Shown in pieces: positions 7,509 to 15,073 of a stretch of DNA of 34,562 nucleotides (its first letter is position 1; the number at the start of each line of letters is the position of its first letter). A program made the position numbers and the translations under genes. This stretch comes from Lachnospiraceae bacterium UBA6998 (lineage in GTDB: Bacteria > Bacillota > Clostridia > Lachnospirales > Lachnospiraceae): the NCBI GenBank assembly GCA_002448395.1, contig DJXS01000100.1:1-34562 (forward strand). The letters run 5' to 3'. The notes under the pieces were generated by a model, which searched no databases, was not told the DNA's origin, and saw nothing but the letters and a program-made list of their open reading frames with translations.

Positions 7509-9938
7509 ATGAAGCACAAAGATTTAATTGATCAGCTGACTTTGGAAGAAAAGGCCGCGTTGCTCGGAGGCAAGGGAGAGTGGGACTCCAGAGATATTCC
7601 CCGGCTGAACATCCCGTCGATGATCATGTCGGACGGCCCTCACGGGCTCAGGCGCCAGGCGGGAGCGGGAGACCACCTTGGTCTCAACGCTTCCCTTCCG
7701 GCAACCTGCTTCCCGACAGCCGCGACGATGGCCGGAAGCTGGGACAGGGATCTCGGAACAGAGGTCGGCGTCGCGCTGGGCGAAGAGGCCAAGGCGATGG
7801 GCGTCAATATTTTGCTCGGCCCCGGCATGAACATCAAGAGAAGTCCTCTGTGCGGACGAAACTTCGAGTATTTCTCGGAAGACCCTTATCTGGCGGGCAA
7901 GATGGCCGCTTCATATGTAAAGGGCATCCAGAGCCAGGGAGTATATTCCTGTATCAAGCACTTTGCGGTCAACTCTCAGGAGGAGCGCCGCATGGCAATG
8001 AACGCGGTCGTTGATGAGCGCACACTGCGCGAGATCTATCTGACCGGATTTGAAGTAGCGATCGATGAGTCGAAACCAGGCGCGGTCATGACTTCCTATA
8101 ACCAGGTCAACGGCGAGTATGCCAATGAGAGTATGCACCTTCTCAAAGAGATCCTCCGCGGCGACTGGAATTACGACGGATTTGTGGTCTCCGACTGGGG
8201 CGGAGCGAACGATCACGTGACGGCAGTCAAGGCCGGCTCTGATCTGGAGATGCCGGCTCCCGGACTCGGCTCCGCGAGAGAACTGGTGGAGGCGGTCAAG
8301 AACGGATCCCTCTCCATGGAAGATCTGGACGCCCGCGTAGACGAGCTGCTCGATGCGGTGTTAACTACCACAGAGGCTGCTAAGGGCCACAGTGAGGAGT
8401 TCGATATCGAAGGACACCATGCACTGGCGAGAAAAGCAGCGGCGCAGTGCGCGATCCTTCTCAAGAATGAAGGGGCGGTTCTTCCTCTTAAGGCAGGGAC
8501 AAAGATCGCTGTAGTCGGAGATTTCGCTTTCCAGCCTAGATACCAGGGCGCAGGTTCCTCCATGGTTAACTCCACGAAGGTGGAGACGATCGAGAATCTG
8601 ATCAAAGAAGAGAAAGATCTGGAAGTCACAGCGATGTGCCACGGCTACAAGAGAAGCGGCGAAGCAGATTCCACGCTTTTAAGCGAAGCTGTCAAGGCGG
8701 CGGAAAGCGCTGATGTGGTACTGTATTTCTTCGGCCTGGATGAGATGAGTGAATCTGAGGGCCTTGACCGCACGCATATGCACATTCCGCAGGTGCAGGT
8801 CGATGTGCTCCGGGCGATGGCGAAAGTCAACCCCAACATTGTCGGCGTGATCAGCGCCGGATCCGCAATTGAGATGGAGTGGGAGGACAGCCTTAAGGCG
8901 ATCCTGCACGGCTATCTGACAGGCCAGGCCGGCGCGGGCGCCATGCTCGACCTGCTCACCGGGCGCGTCAATCCCTCCGGCAAACTGGCGGAGACTTATC
9001 CCATGGTCTATGAGGACACGCCGTCCCAGCCGTACTATCCTGCAAAGGAGAGAAATTCCGATTACAGAGAGGCTCTGTTTGTCGGTTATCGCTATTTTGA
9101 CACATTTGACCAAAAGGTCCGCTATCCCTTCGGATACGGTCTCTCCTACACGACTTTCGAGTACTCGGATCTCAAGGTGGACGACAAAGGCGTGACCTTC
9201 ACTGTGAAGAATACCGGCTCCTGCGCAGGCGCGGAAGTAGCGCAGCTCTATGTAGGCCTTCCGGATGCCAAAATCCTGCGGGCCCGCAAGGAACTCAAGG
9301 GCTTTGCAAAGGTATTCCTGGAAGCAGGCGAGTCGGGGACAGTGACAATTCCGTTTGACAGCTACACTTTCCGCTATTGGAATGTGAAGAAGAACGGATG
9401 GGCAGTTGAAGGCGGAAACTATGCAGTCTGCGTGGGAAGCTCCGTGGCGGATATCCGACTGGAAGGCACTATTGCGGTTGCAGGAGAGGAAGCACCCACT
9501 CCTTATGATAACGCGAAGCTTTCCGCTTACAGAGAAGGAAAGATCCGGGCGATCCCGGATGAAGCATTCGCGGAACTCCTTGGCGGTCCGATCCCGGATG
9601 GCAGCTGGGGCAGCCTGCTCACAGAAAATGACGCGATCTGCCAGCTCGGCAACGCCAAGAGCGGCCTTGCCCGTTTCGTTTACAAGCAGCTTGAGAAGAA
9701 GAAACAGGAAGCGGACGCGGCAGGAAAGCCGGACCTCAATGTCCTGTTTATTTACAACATGCCTTTCAGAGCTATTGGCAAGATGACCGGCGGTCAGGTC
9801 GACAAGAAGATGGTAGACGGCATGGTGGATGCCGTGAACGGACACTTCTTCAGCGGAATCGGCAAGGTGATCGGCGGCTACTTCGCCAACAAGAGCGCCA
9901 ATAAGAAATACGAGAAATTACTGAAGGGAGACAAGTAA
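7509..9938 (+). CDS. Cytoplasmic GH3 beta-glucosidase-like enzyme
   Basis: Third GH3 of the operon, 809 residues, with no signal peptide or membrane segment, so it should act on imported oligosaccharides. Domain order is the common one: catalytic barrel (about 1-290), with D-G-P-H-G-L-R, G-R-N-F-E-Y-F-S-E-D-P-Y, K-H-F and V-V-S-D-W-G-G (D229 nucleophile); GH3 C-domain (about 318-530); then fibronectin-III-like domain from Y-P-F-G-Y-G-L-S-Y-T-T-F near 539. A further stretch of about 150 residues ends the protein, rich in Lys and Gly, and resembles a tail common in clostridial GH3s but of no role known to me. The start follows CAAGGAGGATCA, 12 bases after the previous stop. Beta-glucosidase is the likeliest activity; xylosidase or mixed activity is possible. 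Confidence 0.92.
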   Translation: MKHKDLIDQLTLEEKAALLGGKGEWDSRDIPRLNIPSMIMSDGPHGLRRQAGAGDHLGLNASLPATCFPTAATMAGSWDRDLGTEVGVALGEEAKAMGVNILLGPGMNIKRSPLCGRNFEYFSEDPYLAGKMAASYVKGIQSQGVYSCIKHFAVNSQEERRMAMNAVVDERTLREIYLTGFEVAIDESKPGAVMTSYNQVNGEYANESMHLLKEILRGDWNYDGFVVSDWGGANDHVTAVKAGSDLEMPAPGLGSARELVEAVKNGSLSMEDLDARVDELLDAVLTTTEAAKGHSEEFDIEGHHALARKAAAQCAILLKNEGAVLPLKAGTKIAVVGDFAFQPRYQGAGSSMVNSTKVETIENLIKEEKDLEVTAMCHGYKRSGEADSTLLSEAVKAAESADVVLYFFGLDEMSESEGLDRTHMHIPQVQVDVLRAMAKVNPNIVGVISAGSAIEMEWEDSLKAILHGYLTGQAGAGAMLDLLTGRVNPSGKLAETYPMVYEDTPSQPYYPAKERNSDYREALFVGYRYFDTFDQKVRYPFGYGLSYTTFEYSDLKVDDKGVTFTVKNTGSCAGAEVAQLYVGLPDAKILRARKELKGFAKVFLEAGESGTVTIPFDSYTFRYWNVKKNGWAVEGGNYAVCVGSSVADIRLEGTIAVAGEEAPTPYDNAKLSAYREGKIRAIPDEAFAELLGGPIPDGSWGSLLTENDAICQLGNAKSGLARFVYKQLEKKKQEADAAGKPDLNVLFIYNMPFRAIGKMTGGQVDKKMVDGMVDAVNGHFFSGIGKVIGGYFANKSANKKYEKLLKGDK

Positions 9939-9940
9939 CA

Positions 9941-10504
9941 ATGAAAGATTTTATGGCAGACTTCGCGGAAAAGCATCCCAAGGCGGCGCAGTGGATCCGT
10001 GAAGGCGGACTGTTCGTCTTGTTCAGTTATGTGGTCACCTTCATCAAGTATCTGCTGCTGACTTTCCTTCCCGGCTTTTTCCACGGCATTGTCGGAGACG
10101 TAGAGTGGGTATGGCCCGGCATCAAAACAACGATGTTCGGCGTTCCTTTTACACTGGCAGTGATCGGAAACAGTCTGGCGGATGGCGGACTTGCCTTTAC
10201 TCTGGCAAACTATACCTCCATCATTCTGGGAGAGTGCATCAACTTCCCTCTTCAGAGAAACGTTACTTTCCGCAGTAAGGGACCGATCGGCCCGCAGATC
10301 TTCTTCCATGCGCTGGGAACCATCGGCGTTATGCTGGTCATGAACCTCTTTACCTGCATCTGGAACCCGGTCACGGCGGCCCTCGGCATTCCTGACGCGG
10401 TGCGCAACATCGTGACGACGATCGCGACCGGCGGCGTGGCGATGGTCATCATCTTTGCTATTGATAAGACGATCTTCGCACCCGGCTTCGGGGAGAAGAA
10501 GTAA
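9941..10504 (+). CDS. GtrA-like small membrane protein
   Basis: Hydrophobic protein of 187 residues with about four membrane segments. The segment N-Y-T-S-I-I-L-G-E-C-I-N-F followed by P-L-Q-R-N-V-T-F-R-S-K-G resembles the second-helix and cytoplasmic-loop signature of the GtrA/DPMS flippase-like family, which moves polyprenyl-linked sugars or acts in cell-surface polysaccharide synthesis. It starts two bases after the third GH3, with its ribosome site AAGGGAG inside the end of that gene, so the two are translationally close and surely co-transcribed. An additional role in sugar transport is a guess from context. The family match is by eye and moderate. A strong terminator follows. Confidence 0.6.
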   Translation: MKDFMADFAEKHPKAAQWIREGGLFVLFSYVVTFIKYLLLTFLPGFFHGIVGDVEWVWPGIKTTMFGVPFTLAVIGNSLADGGLAFTLANYTSIILGECINFPLQRNVTFRSKGPIGPQIFFHALGTIGVMLVMNLFTCIWNPVTAALGIPDAVRNIVTTIATGGVAMVIIFAIDKTIFAPGFGEKK

Positions 10505-10519
10505 TTGTGAGCGAACCGG

Positions 10520-10567
10520 CAGGCAGCCGGGCGGAAATCCGCCCGGCTGCCTGTTTGCTTTTTTTTA
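10520..10567 (+). terminator. Strong intrinsic terminator of the GH3 operon
   Basis: CAGGCAGCCGGGCGGA (10520-10535) and TCCGCCCGGCTGCCTG (10538-10553) are perfectly complementary, 16 bases each, followed by TTTGCTTTTTTTT. It begins 15 bases after the GtrA-like stop and ends the GH3 operon. Confidence 0.93.
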
Positions 10568-10578
10568 ATTTAGGAGTA

Positions 10579-10587
10579 TGCTATAAA
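10579..10587 (+). promoter_or_regulatory. Candidate extended -10 promoter of the antiporter operon
   Basis: TGCTATAAA reads as an extended -10 (TG-n-TATAAA), just after the terminator of the previous operon and about 64 bases before the mrpE start. No good -35 is seen at the right distance, which extended -10 promoters can tolerate. Confidence 0.4.
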
Positions 10588-10650
10588 AAGCGAAATTTCA
10601 CATTTGCATTGATAGTTGACTTTTTATCAGGCTTGAAGGCGAGAGACATT

Positions 10651-11109
10651 ATGGCAGGACTGCTGTTTATTCTGTGGATCATATGGAACGGGAAGGTTAA
10701 CGTGGAAATTATCCTTTTTGGCATAGCGCTGACTGCACTTGTACTTTTATTTGCTGTAAAGGTACTGGGGTACAGTCTTGAAAGCGAACGCCGATTCTGG
10801 ATAAATTCTCCGCTTTTTTTGCGTTATACGGCAGTTCTGATCGGGGAGATCTTCAAGGCGTCCCTGGCAGTAGCCGGACTGGCCTTAAGCAGCACACGAA
10901 AACCTGATCCGGTGATCGTGGAGTTTCATTCCGGGCTTCCCTCCGATTTTCAAAACGCGCTTCTGGCCAATTCGATCACGCTGACGCCCGGAACATTTAC
11001 GCTGATCCAGGAAGGGGACCGCTTTGTGGTGCACTGTCTGCGCAGAGAGTACGCGGAAGGGATCGACGAATCCGCTTTTGTAGAACTCCTGAGAAAGGTG
11101 AAACTGTGA
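10651..11109 (+). CDS. mrpE: Mrp antiporter subunit E (MrpE/MnhE, MbhA-like)
   Basis: Small membrane subunit of a multisubunit Na+/H+ antiporter. The longer reading frame opens at 10507, but its upstream part runs through the previous terminator, so I place the start at ATG 10651 (M-A-G-L-L-F-I-L-W), giving 152 residues, the usual MrpE size. Two N-terminal membrane segments and the soluble C-terminal part with L-L-A-N-S-I-T-L-T-P-G-T matches the family signature. It opens a run of ten membrane genes with overlaps or very short gaps. MrpE is needed for assembly and activity of the complex in Bacillus but does not itself conduct ions. Confidence 0.88.
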   Translation: MAGLLFILWIIWNGKVNVEIILFGIALTALVLLFAVKVLGYSLESERRFWINSPLFLRYTAVLIGEIFKASLAVAGLALSSTRKPDPVIVEFHSGLPSDFQNALLANSITLTPGTFTLIQEGDRFVVHCLRREYAEGIDESAFVELLRKVKL

Positions 11110-11456
11110 TGACGATAGAACAGGCATATCATACTTTATATGGCGGTGCTTTGATCGTGCTGATCCTGCTCATTGGGGCGATGGTCATCCGCTCGATCAT
11201 CGGGCCGCGCAGCACAGACCGTATTATGTCCGTAAATATGCTGGGAACGATGACGATCTGCTCTATAGCGATCCTGTCAGTCCTTCTGGATGAGGGGTAT
11301 CTTGCGGACGTCGCGATGATCTACGCGATGATCAGCTTCGTCGCGGTCCTGATGATGGCTTCCATGTTCGTGCCGTCGAAACCCAAGGTACCGGTATTGG
11401 AACCGGACAAGGAGCAGGAGACCGCTTCTTTAGAAGAAGCCGGAGGTGAGAAATGA
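11109..11456 (+). CDS. mrpF: Mrp antiporter subunit F (MrpF/MnhF, MbhB-like)
   Basis: Subunit of 115 residues with three membrane helices and the family signature I-I-G-P-R-S-T-D-R-I-M-S-V-N. I prefer ATG 11109, which overlaps the mrpE stop (TGATG); GTG at 11106 is one codon upstream and in frame. An AGAAAGGTGA ribosome site lies upstream inside mrpE. An acidic tail, P-D-K-E-Q-E-T-A-S-L-E-E-A, faces the cytoplasm if the usual topology holds. Stop-start overlap shows translational coupling in the antiporter operon. Confidence 0.9.
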   Translation: MTIEQAYHTLYGGALIVLILLIGAMVIRSIIGPRSTDRIMSVNMLGTMTICSIAILSVLLDEGYLADVAMIYAMISFVAVLMMASMFVPSKPKVPVLEPDKEQETASLEEAGGEK

Positions 11457-11869
11457 CTCTGGAATGGATCAGATTTATAGCGGCAGCGGTGCTGATCGTA
11501 CTGGGCCTGTGCTCTTTTGGCGCGGCAGTGCTGGGGGCTTACAGATTCGGATATGTTCTAAACAGGATGCACGCGGCCGGAATCGGGGATACTGCGGGAC
11601 TCTTCTTTGTGATCGCGTCACTGGTCGTGGCGCGCGGACCGCAGATGGATACGCTCAAGCTGGTCGTGCTCGTATTCTTTTTGTGGTTCACTTCGCCGGT
11701 TTCCGCCCATTTTCTGGGGCAGGTGGAGTACTATACTAATCCTCTGCTGGGCAGACACGTAAAGCAGGCAGACCTCCCCAAGCCGGAGGGCCGCCCGGAG
11801 CAGGAAAATGTCCCGAAACAGGTCGTGGAGAAGGATAAGACGAAAGGAGACGGCGATGCAGCTGACTGA
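11453..11869 (+). CDS. mrpG: Mrp antiporter subunit G (MrpG/MnhG, MbhC-like)
   Basis: Three-helix subunit of the Mrp complex, 138 residues. Y-R-F-G-Y-V-L-N-R-M-H-A-A-G-I-G-D-T corresponds to the conserved R-x-x-D-x-x-x-R-x-H-A region of MrpG, and W-F-T-S-P-V-S-A-H-F-L to the family end signature. Its ATGA overlaps the mrpF stop. The charged C-terminal tail (residues about 100-138, Lys/Glu/Asp-rich) is longer than in most MrpG proteins and overlaps the start of the next gene by 14 bases. Confidence 0.9.
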   Translation: MTLEWIRFIAAAVLIVLGLCSFGAAVLGAYRFGYVLNRMHAAGIGDTAGLFFVIASLVVARGPQMDTLKLVVLVFFLWFTSPVSAHFLGQVEYYTNPLLGRHVKQADLPKPEGRPEQENVPKQVVEKDKTKGDGDAAD

Positions 11870-12212
11870 GATTGCCGAAATCATATTGCTGATCCTGCTG
11901 GTGATATGCGCCGTGGGCGTAAACTTCGGGAAAAGCCTTCTGCAGGCAGTGATCATATTTATGTCCTACAGCTCGATCATGTGCATTCTGTGGGTGCTTC
12001 TGGAGTCGCCGGACCTGGCGATCACGGAGGCGGCCGTCGGAGCGGGCATCAGCAGTGTGCTGTTCATGCTGACCCTGCGGAGGATCCACACAGAGGATCT
12101 GAGGCTGGAGGCACTGCAGCAGGAGGCACAGGCAGGCGGTTCCGCAGAGGCAGCGGAGGCTGTCATGGATGAGAGCAGTAAGGCAGCCGGGATAACGGGA
12201 GACGAAACGTGA
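11856..12212 (+). CDS. MbhD-like (DUF4040) antiporter subunit
   Basis: Small three-helix protein equal to one C-terminal module of MrpA and to MbhD of archaeal membrane-bound hydrogenase. The signature is E-S-P-D-L-A-I-T-E-A-A-V-G-A-G-I-S-S-V-L-F, like the P-D-L-A-L-T-Q region of MrpA. The frame is open from 11808, but ATG 11856 follows AAAGGAGA at the right spacing and gives the normal N-terminus (M-Q-L-T-E). In standard bacterial Mrp systems this module is fused to MrpA; here it stands alone as in Mbh clusters. The tail is acidic and Ala-rich. Confidence 0.85.
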   Translation: MQLTEIAEIILLILLVICAVGVNFGKSLLQAVIIFMSYSSIMCILWVLLESPDLAITEAAVGAGISSVLFMLTLRRIHTEDLRLEALQQEAQAGGSAEAAEAVMDESSKAAGITGDET

Positions 12213-13180
12213 AGATCTTCGATTTGAACTTTGACATAGAAGAGGACCCGATTCCTGACGGGGAGGAACACGATCTCCTCGAGAGCATCATGGACGGCGA
12301 AGAAGTCCACGACAGCCCCAGGGAAAAGGTCAAAACAGAGTACGAATACTACAAGAGCTATGTGCGCAGCACGCAATGGGTGCAGAAGCTGATCAGGACA
12401 GAGAATAAAGGCTTTAATGTGTTTTATTTTTCTGTGGCGGTGGTCAGCTGTGTTCTGTTGATCGGCATGCTTCTGTTCACGATCTCCTACCTGCCGCGCT
12501 ACGGCGTGGAGAATCCGGAAAGCACCGTGGTGGTGAAGAGATATGTGGAGAACGGCCTTCAGGAGACGGGAGCGGTGAACATAATCGCCGGGATCATCCT
12601 GGACTACAGGGCTTTCGATACGCTTGGAGAATCCCATGTGCTGTTCACGGCACTTATGTGCGTGACGGTGCTCCTGCGCAAGGACAAGAAAAATATGCGC
12701 ACGCAGTATGAGGACTTCTATACGATCCGTGACGAAAAATACCATGAGCTCTACAGAGAGTCCATTATGAAGATGGTGGCAGGGATCCTGCTGCCGTGCA
12801 TTCTTCTCTACGGCGCTTACGTGCTGCTAAACGGACAGATCTCGCCCGGCGGCGGCTTCTCCGGCGGCGCAGTGCTGGGATCGGGGCTGATCATCTGCGC
12901 GGCGGCGTTCGGATTCAGGAGTACGGACAGAGTGATCACGAAGAGAGCTGCGGACCTGATCGCCTTCTTCGCACTCGGATTTTACAGTTTCGCGAAGGGA
13001 TATGTCTTCTTTACCGGCGCGAACGGGATGGAGAACCACATTCCCAAGGGGACACCCGGCGCGATCCTCAGCGGAGGGCTGATCCTGCCGCTGGATATTG
13101 CGGTCGGCCTTGTGGTCGCCGTTACGATGTTCGGTTTTTACAGTCTGTTCCGCAGGGGCAGTATCGGAGGAAACGAGTGA
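12209..13180 (+). CDS. mrpB: MbhE-MrpB fusion subunit of the antiporter
   Basis: 323 residues joining two modules. After about 68 acidic cytoplasmic residues and a membrane helix (about 71-93) comes an MbhE-like part (about 119-156), with G-A-V-N-I-I-A-G-I-I-L-D-Y-R-A-F-D-T-L-G-E matching the N-V-I-L-V-D-F-R-G-F-D-T-L-G-E region of the MrpA tail. From about 185 it is MrpB/MnhB, with the signature G-Q-I-S-P-G-G-G-F-S-G-G. Starts with GTG at 12209, overlapping the previous stop, after CGGGAGA. In archaeal Mbh these are two genes, mbhE and mbhF, and in bacterial Mrp MbhE is part of MrpA. The long acidic N-terminal extension is not something I recognise from either family. Confidence 0.85.
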   Translation: MKIFDLNFDIEEDPIPDGEEHDLLESIMDGEEVHDSPREKVKTEYEYYKSYVRSTQWVQKLIRTENKGFNVFYFSVAVVSCVLLIGMLLFTISYLPRYGVENPESTVVVKRYVENGLQETGAVNIIAGIILDYRAFDTLGESHVLFTALMCVTVLLRKDKKNMRTQYEDFYTIRDEKYHELYRESIMKMVAGILLPCILLYGAYVLLNGQISPGGGFSGGAVLGSGLIICAAAFGFRSTDRVITKRAADLIAFFALGFYSFAKGYVFFTGANGMENHIPKGTPGAILSGGLILPLDIAVGLVVAVTMFGFYSLFRRGSIGGNE

Positions 13181-13557
13181 TGGGAAACCTGATCGCCAAC
13201 AGCACGGAAGCCGTGGCTGTCATCTTATTCGGTATCGGATTTACGATGCTTCTGTTTCACAGAAATCTGTTCAGGAAGCTGATCGGGCTCAATGTCATGG
13301 ACACGGGCGTATTCCTGTTTCTTGCTTCCATGGGTTATATTGAGGGCCGCAAGGCGCCGATCATCGTGAACGGCGTGCAGAGCACGGAGGCCTACATCAA
13401 TCCCCTTCCGGCGTCTCTGGTCCTGACCGGCATTGTCGTATCCGTCTCGGTGACTGCCATCATGCTCTCCCTGACGGTCCGCCTGTACATGCGCTATCAC
13501 ACGCTGAACCTGGATGAGATCTACAGAATGGCCGACCATCTGGAAGATGACCGGTAA
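13180..13557 (+). CDS. mrpC: Mrp antiporter subunit C (MrpC/MnhC, NuoK-like)
   Basis: 125-residue NuoK-like subunit with three membrane helices. K-L-I-G-L-N-V-M-D-T-G-V-F-L-F-L-A-S-M-G-Y matches the conserved N-x-x-N-L-F-L region of MrpC, and N-P-L-P-A-S-L-V-L-T-G-I-V-V-S matches the D-P-L-P-Q-A-L-V-L-T-A-I-V-I family block, with Asn for the first Asp. The ATG at 13180 overlaps the mrpB stop (GTGATG) and follows ATCGGAGGAA; GTG 13177 is one codon upstream and in frame. It sits in the place expected between subunit B and the first large pump. Confidence 0.92.
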   Translation: MGNLIANSTEAVAVILFGIGFTMLLFHRNLFRKLIGLNVMDTGVFLFLASMGYIEGRKAPIIVNGVQSTEAYINPLPASLVLTGIVVSVSVTAIMLSLTVRLYMRYHTLNLDEIYRMADHLEDDR

Positions 13558-13572
13558 ACAAAGGAGCCGATA

Positions 13573-15060
13573 GTGGACTTTATCAGAAACTTTCCGATGT
13601 TCAGCGTTGTGCTGAGCCTGTTCTCAGGCGTCTTGTGCACAATGCTGAGCGGCAAAAAAGCAAGAATATATACGATCCTATATGAGTGCGTTCTGGCTGT
13701 AATGGCGATCTCGGTCCTCCGCTACACTGTGGTGACCGGGGAAGCTTTCACCTATGTGATGGGAGAATTTCCCGCGCCCTGGGGAAATGAGCTTCGGGCC
13801 GGCGTCCTGGAGGCGTCGATCGCTGTTTTGTTCATCGCAGTGATGCTGTGCGCGGTGCTGGCAGGCCAGCACTATGTCCGCAAGGATATAGACGAGAGCA
13901 AGGTCAACATCTATTACGCGATCCTGAACCTGATGACAGCGGCTCTGATGGCGATGACCTGGACCAACGATATTTTCTCCGGATACGTATTTCTGGAGAT
14001 CCTGACGCTGACAAGCTGCGGCGTCCTGATCGTGCGCGAGATCGGCAGAACGACACTGGCCGCGGTGCGCTACATGATCCTCAACCTGGTGGGATCGGGC
14101 CTGTTCCTTCTGGGAGTTGTGCTCCTGTACGATATCACGGGCAACCTCCTGATGGTGCCGATGCAGCGGGAGATCGCGATGCTGTACCAGGATCCGGGCG
14201 CCCGGGTCGTGCTGATCATGGCGACGGGGATCCTGACCATAGGACTCTCGATCAAGAGCGGACTTTTCCCCTTCCACTACTGGATGCCGGACACTTACGG
14301 CTGGGCGACGCCCACTTCCGGAGCTGTGCTCTCGTCGCTGGTCTCCAAGTGTTACATCTTCTTATTGATCAAAATATACTGGCGAGTGCTCGGAATTGAT
14401 ATCTTTACGGATATGCCGATCCGAAACGTCCTGTTTGTGCTTGGCATGTGCGGAATAGTCTTTGGTTCCGTCTCGGCGATCCGGGCAGAGAATATCAACC
14501 GCATGGTGGCTTTCTCTTCCGCGGCGCAGATCGGCTACATCTATATGGGAATCGGACTTGGCGGGACTGCAGGCTTCACTGCCGCGGTGTTCCACATCAT
14601 GGCCCACGCGGTGACCAAATCCCAGCTGTTTCTGACAACACCGAGACTTGCGGCGGTGTCCGGGGACAGCCTCCGGTTCAAAAATCTGCAGGGCTGCGCC
14701 CTCAGAGATCCCAATGCAGGGCTGTTTTTCCTGCTGCCGAGCCTTTCTATGATCGGTATCCCTATTTTTGCGGGCTTTTCGTCCAAGCTCTTTTTTGCTA
14801 TGGCGGCCGCGGACAGGGGCGGGATCAAACTGATCCTGGTAATGCTGGTGCTGGCGGCAAGTTCACTGCTGAACGCGCTGTACTTTATGAGGACGCTGAT
14901 CCGAATCTACACACCGTCTGACCCCTTGAAGGAAAAAGTCAGACATCATCTGGATTACAACATTCCCATGATCGCCCTGACGCTGGCCAATCTGGCGATG
15001 GGGCTCTTCAGCGGTGTTTTCGCAGCGCTGATCGGACAGGGATTTTCAATGTTCAACTGA
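13573..15060 (+). CDS. mrpD: NuoM/N-like antiporter subunit, MrpD-type (pump 1)
   Basis: First of four large proton-conducting subunits, 495 residues and about 14 membrane helices, in the place of MrpD/MbhH. It keeps the key polar residues of the family: E142 in V-F-L-E-I-L-T-L-T, K228 in I-K-S-G-L-F-P-F-H-Y-W-M-P-D, and K259 in S-S-L-V-S-K. The early G-E-F-P-A-P-W-G-N-E-L block is typical of MrpD-like subunits. GTG start at 13573 after AAGGAG, 15 bases downstream of mrpC. Confidence 0.88.
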   Translation: MDFIRNFPMFSVVLSLFSGVLCTMLSGKKARIYTILYECVLAVMAISVLRYTVVTGEAFTYVMGEFPAPWGNELRAGVLEASIAVLFIAVMLCAVLAGQHYVRKDIDESKVNIYYAILNLMTAALMAMTWTNDIFSGYVFLEILTLTSCGVLIVREIGRTTLAAVRYMILNLVGSGLFLLGVVLLYDITGNLLMVPMQREIAMLYQDPGARVVLIMATGILTIGLSIKSGLFPFHYWMPDTYGWATPTSGAVLSSLVSKCYIFLLIKIYWRVLGIDIFTDMPIRNVLFVLGMCGIVFGSVSAIRAENINRMVAFSSAAQIGYIYMGIGLGGTAGFTAAVFHIMAHAVTKSQLFLTTPRLAAVSGDSLRFKNLQGCALRDPNAGLFFLLPSLSMIGIPIFAGFSSKLFFAMAAADRGGIKLILVMLVLAASSLLNALYFMRTLIRIYTPSDPLKEKVRHHLDYNIPMIALTLANLAMGLFSGVFAALIGQGFSMFN

Positions 15061-15073
15061 GGGAGGTCAAGAC

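Noticed and set aside
8679..9845. 388-residue minus-strand open frame
   Set aside because: Antisense shadow of the cytoplasmic GH3; no start context and biased composition.
10507..10650. Longer start for MrpE
   Set aside because: The added 48 residues would be translated from the previous operon's terminator hairpin and U-run. ATG 10651 gives the normal MrpE length.
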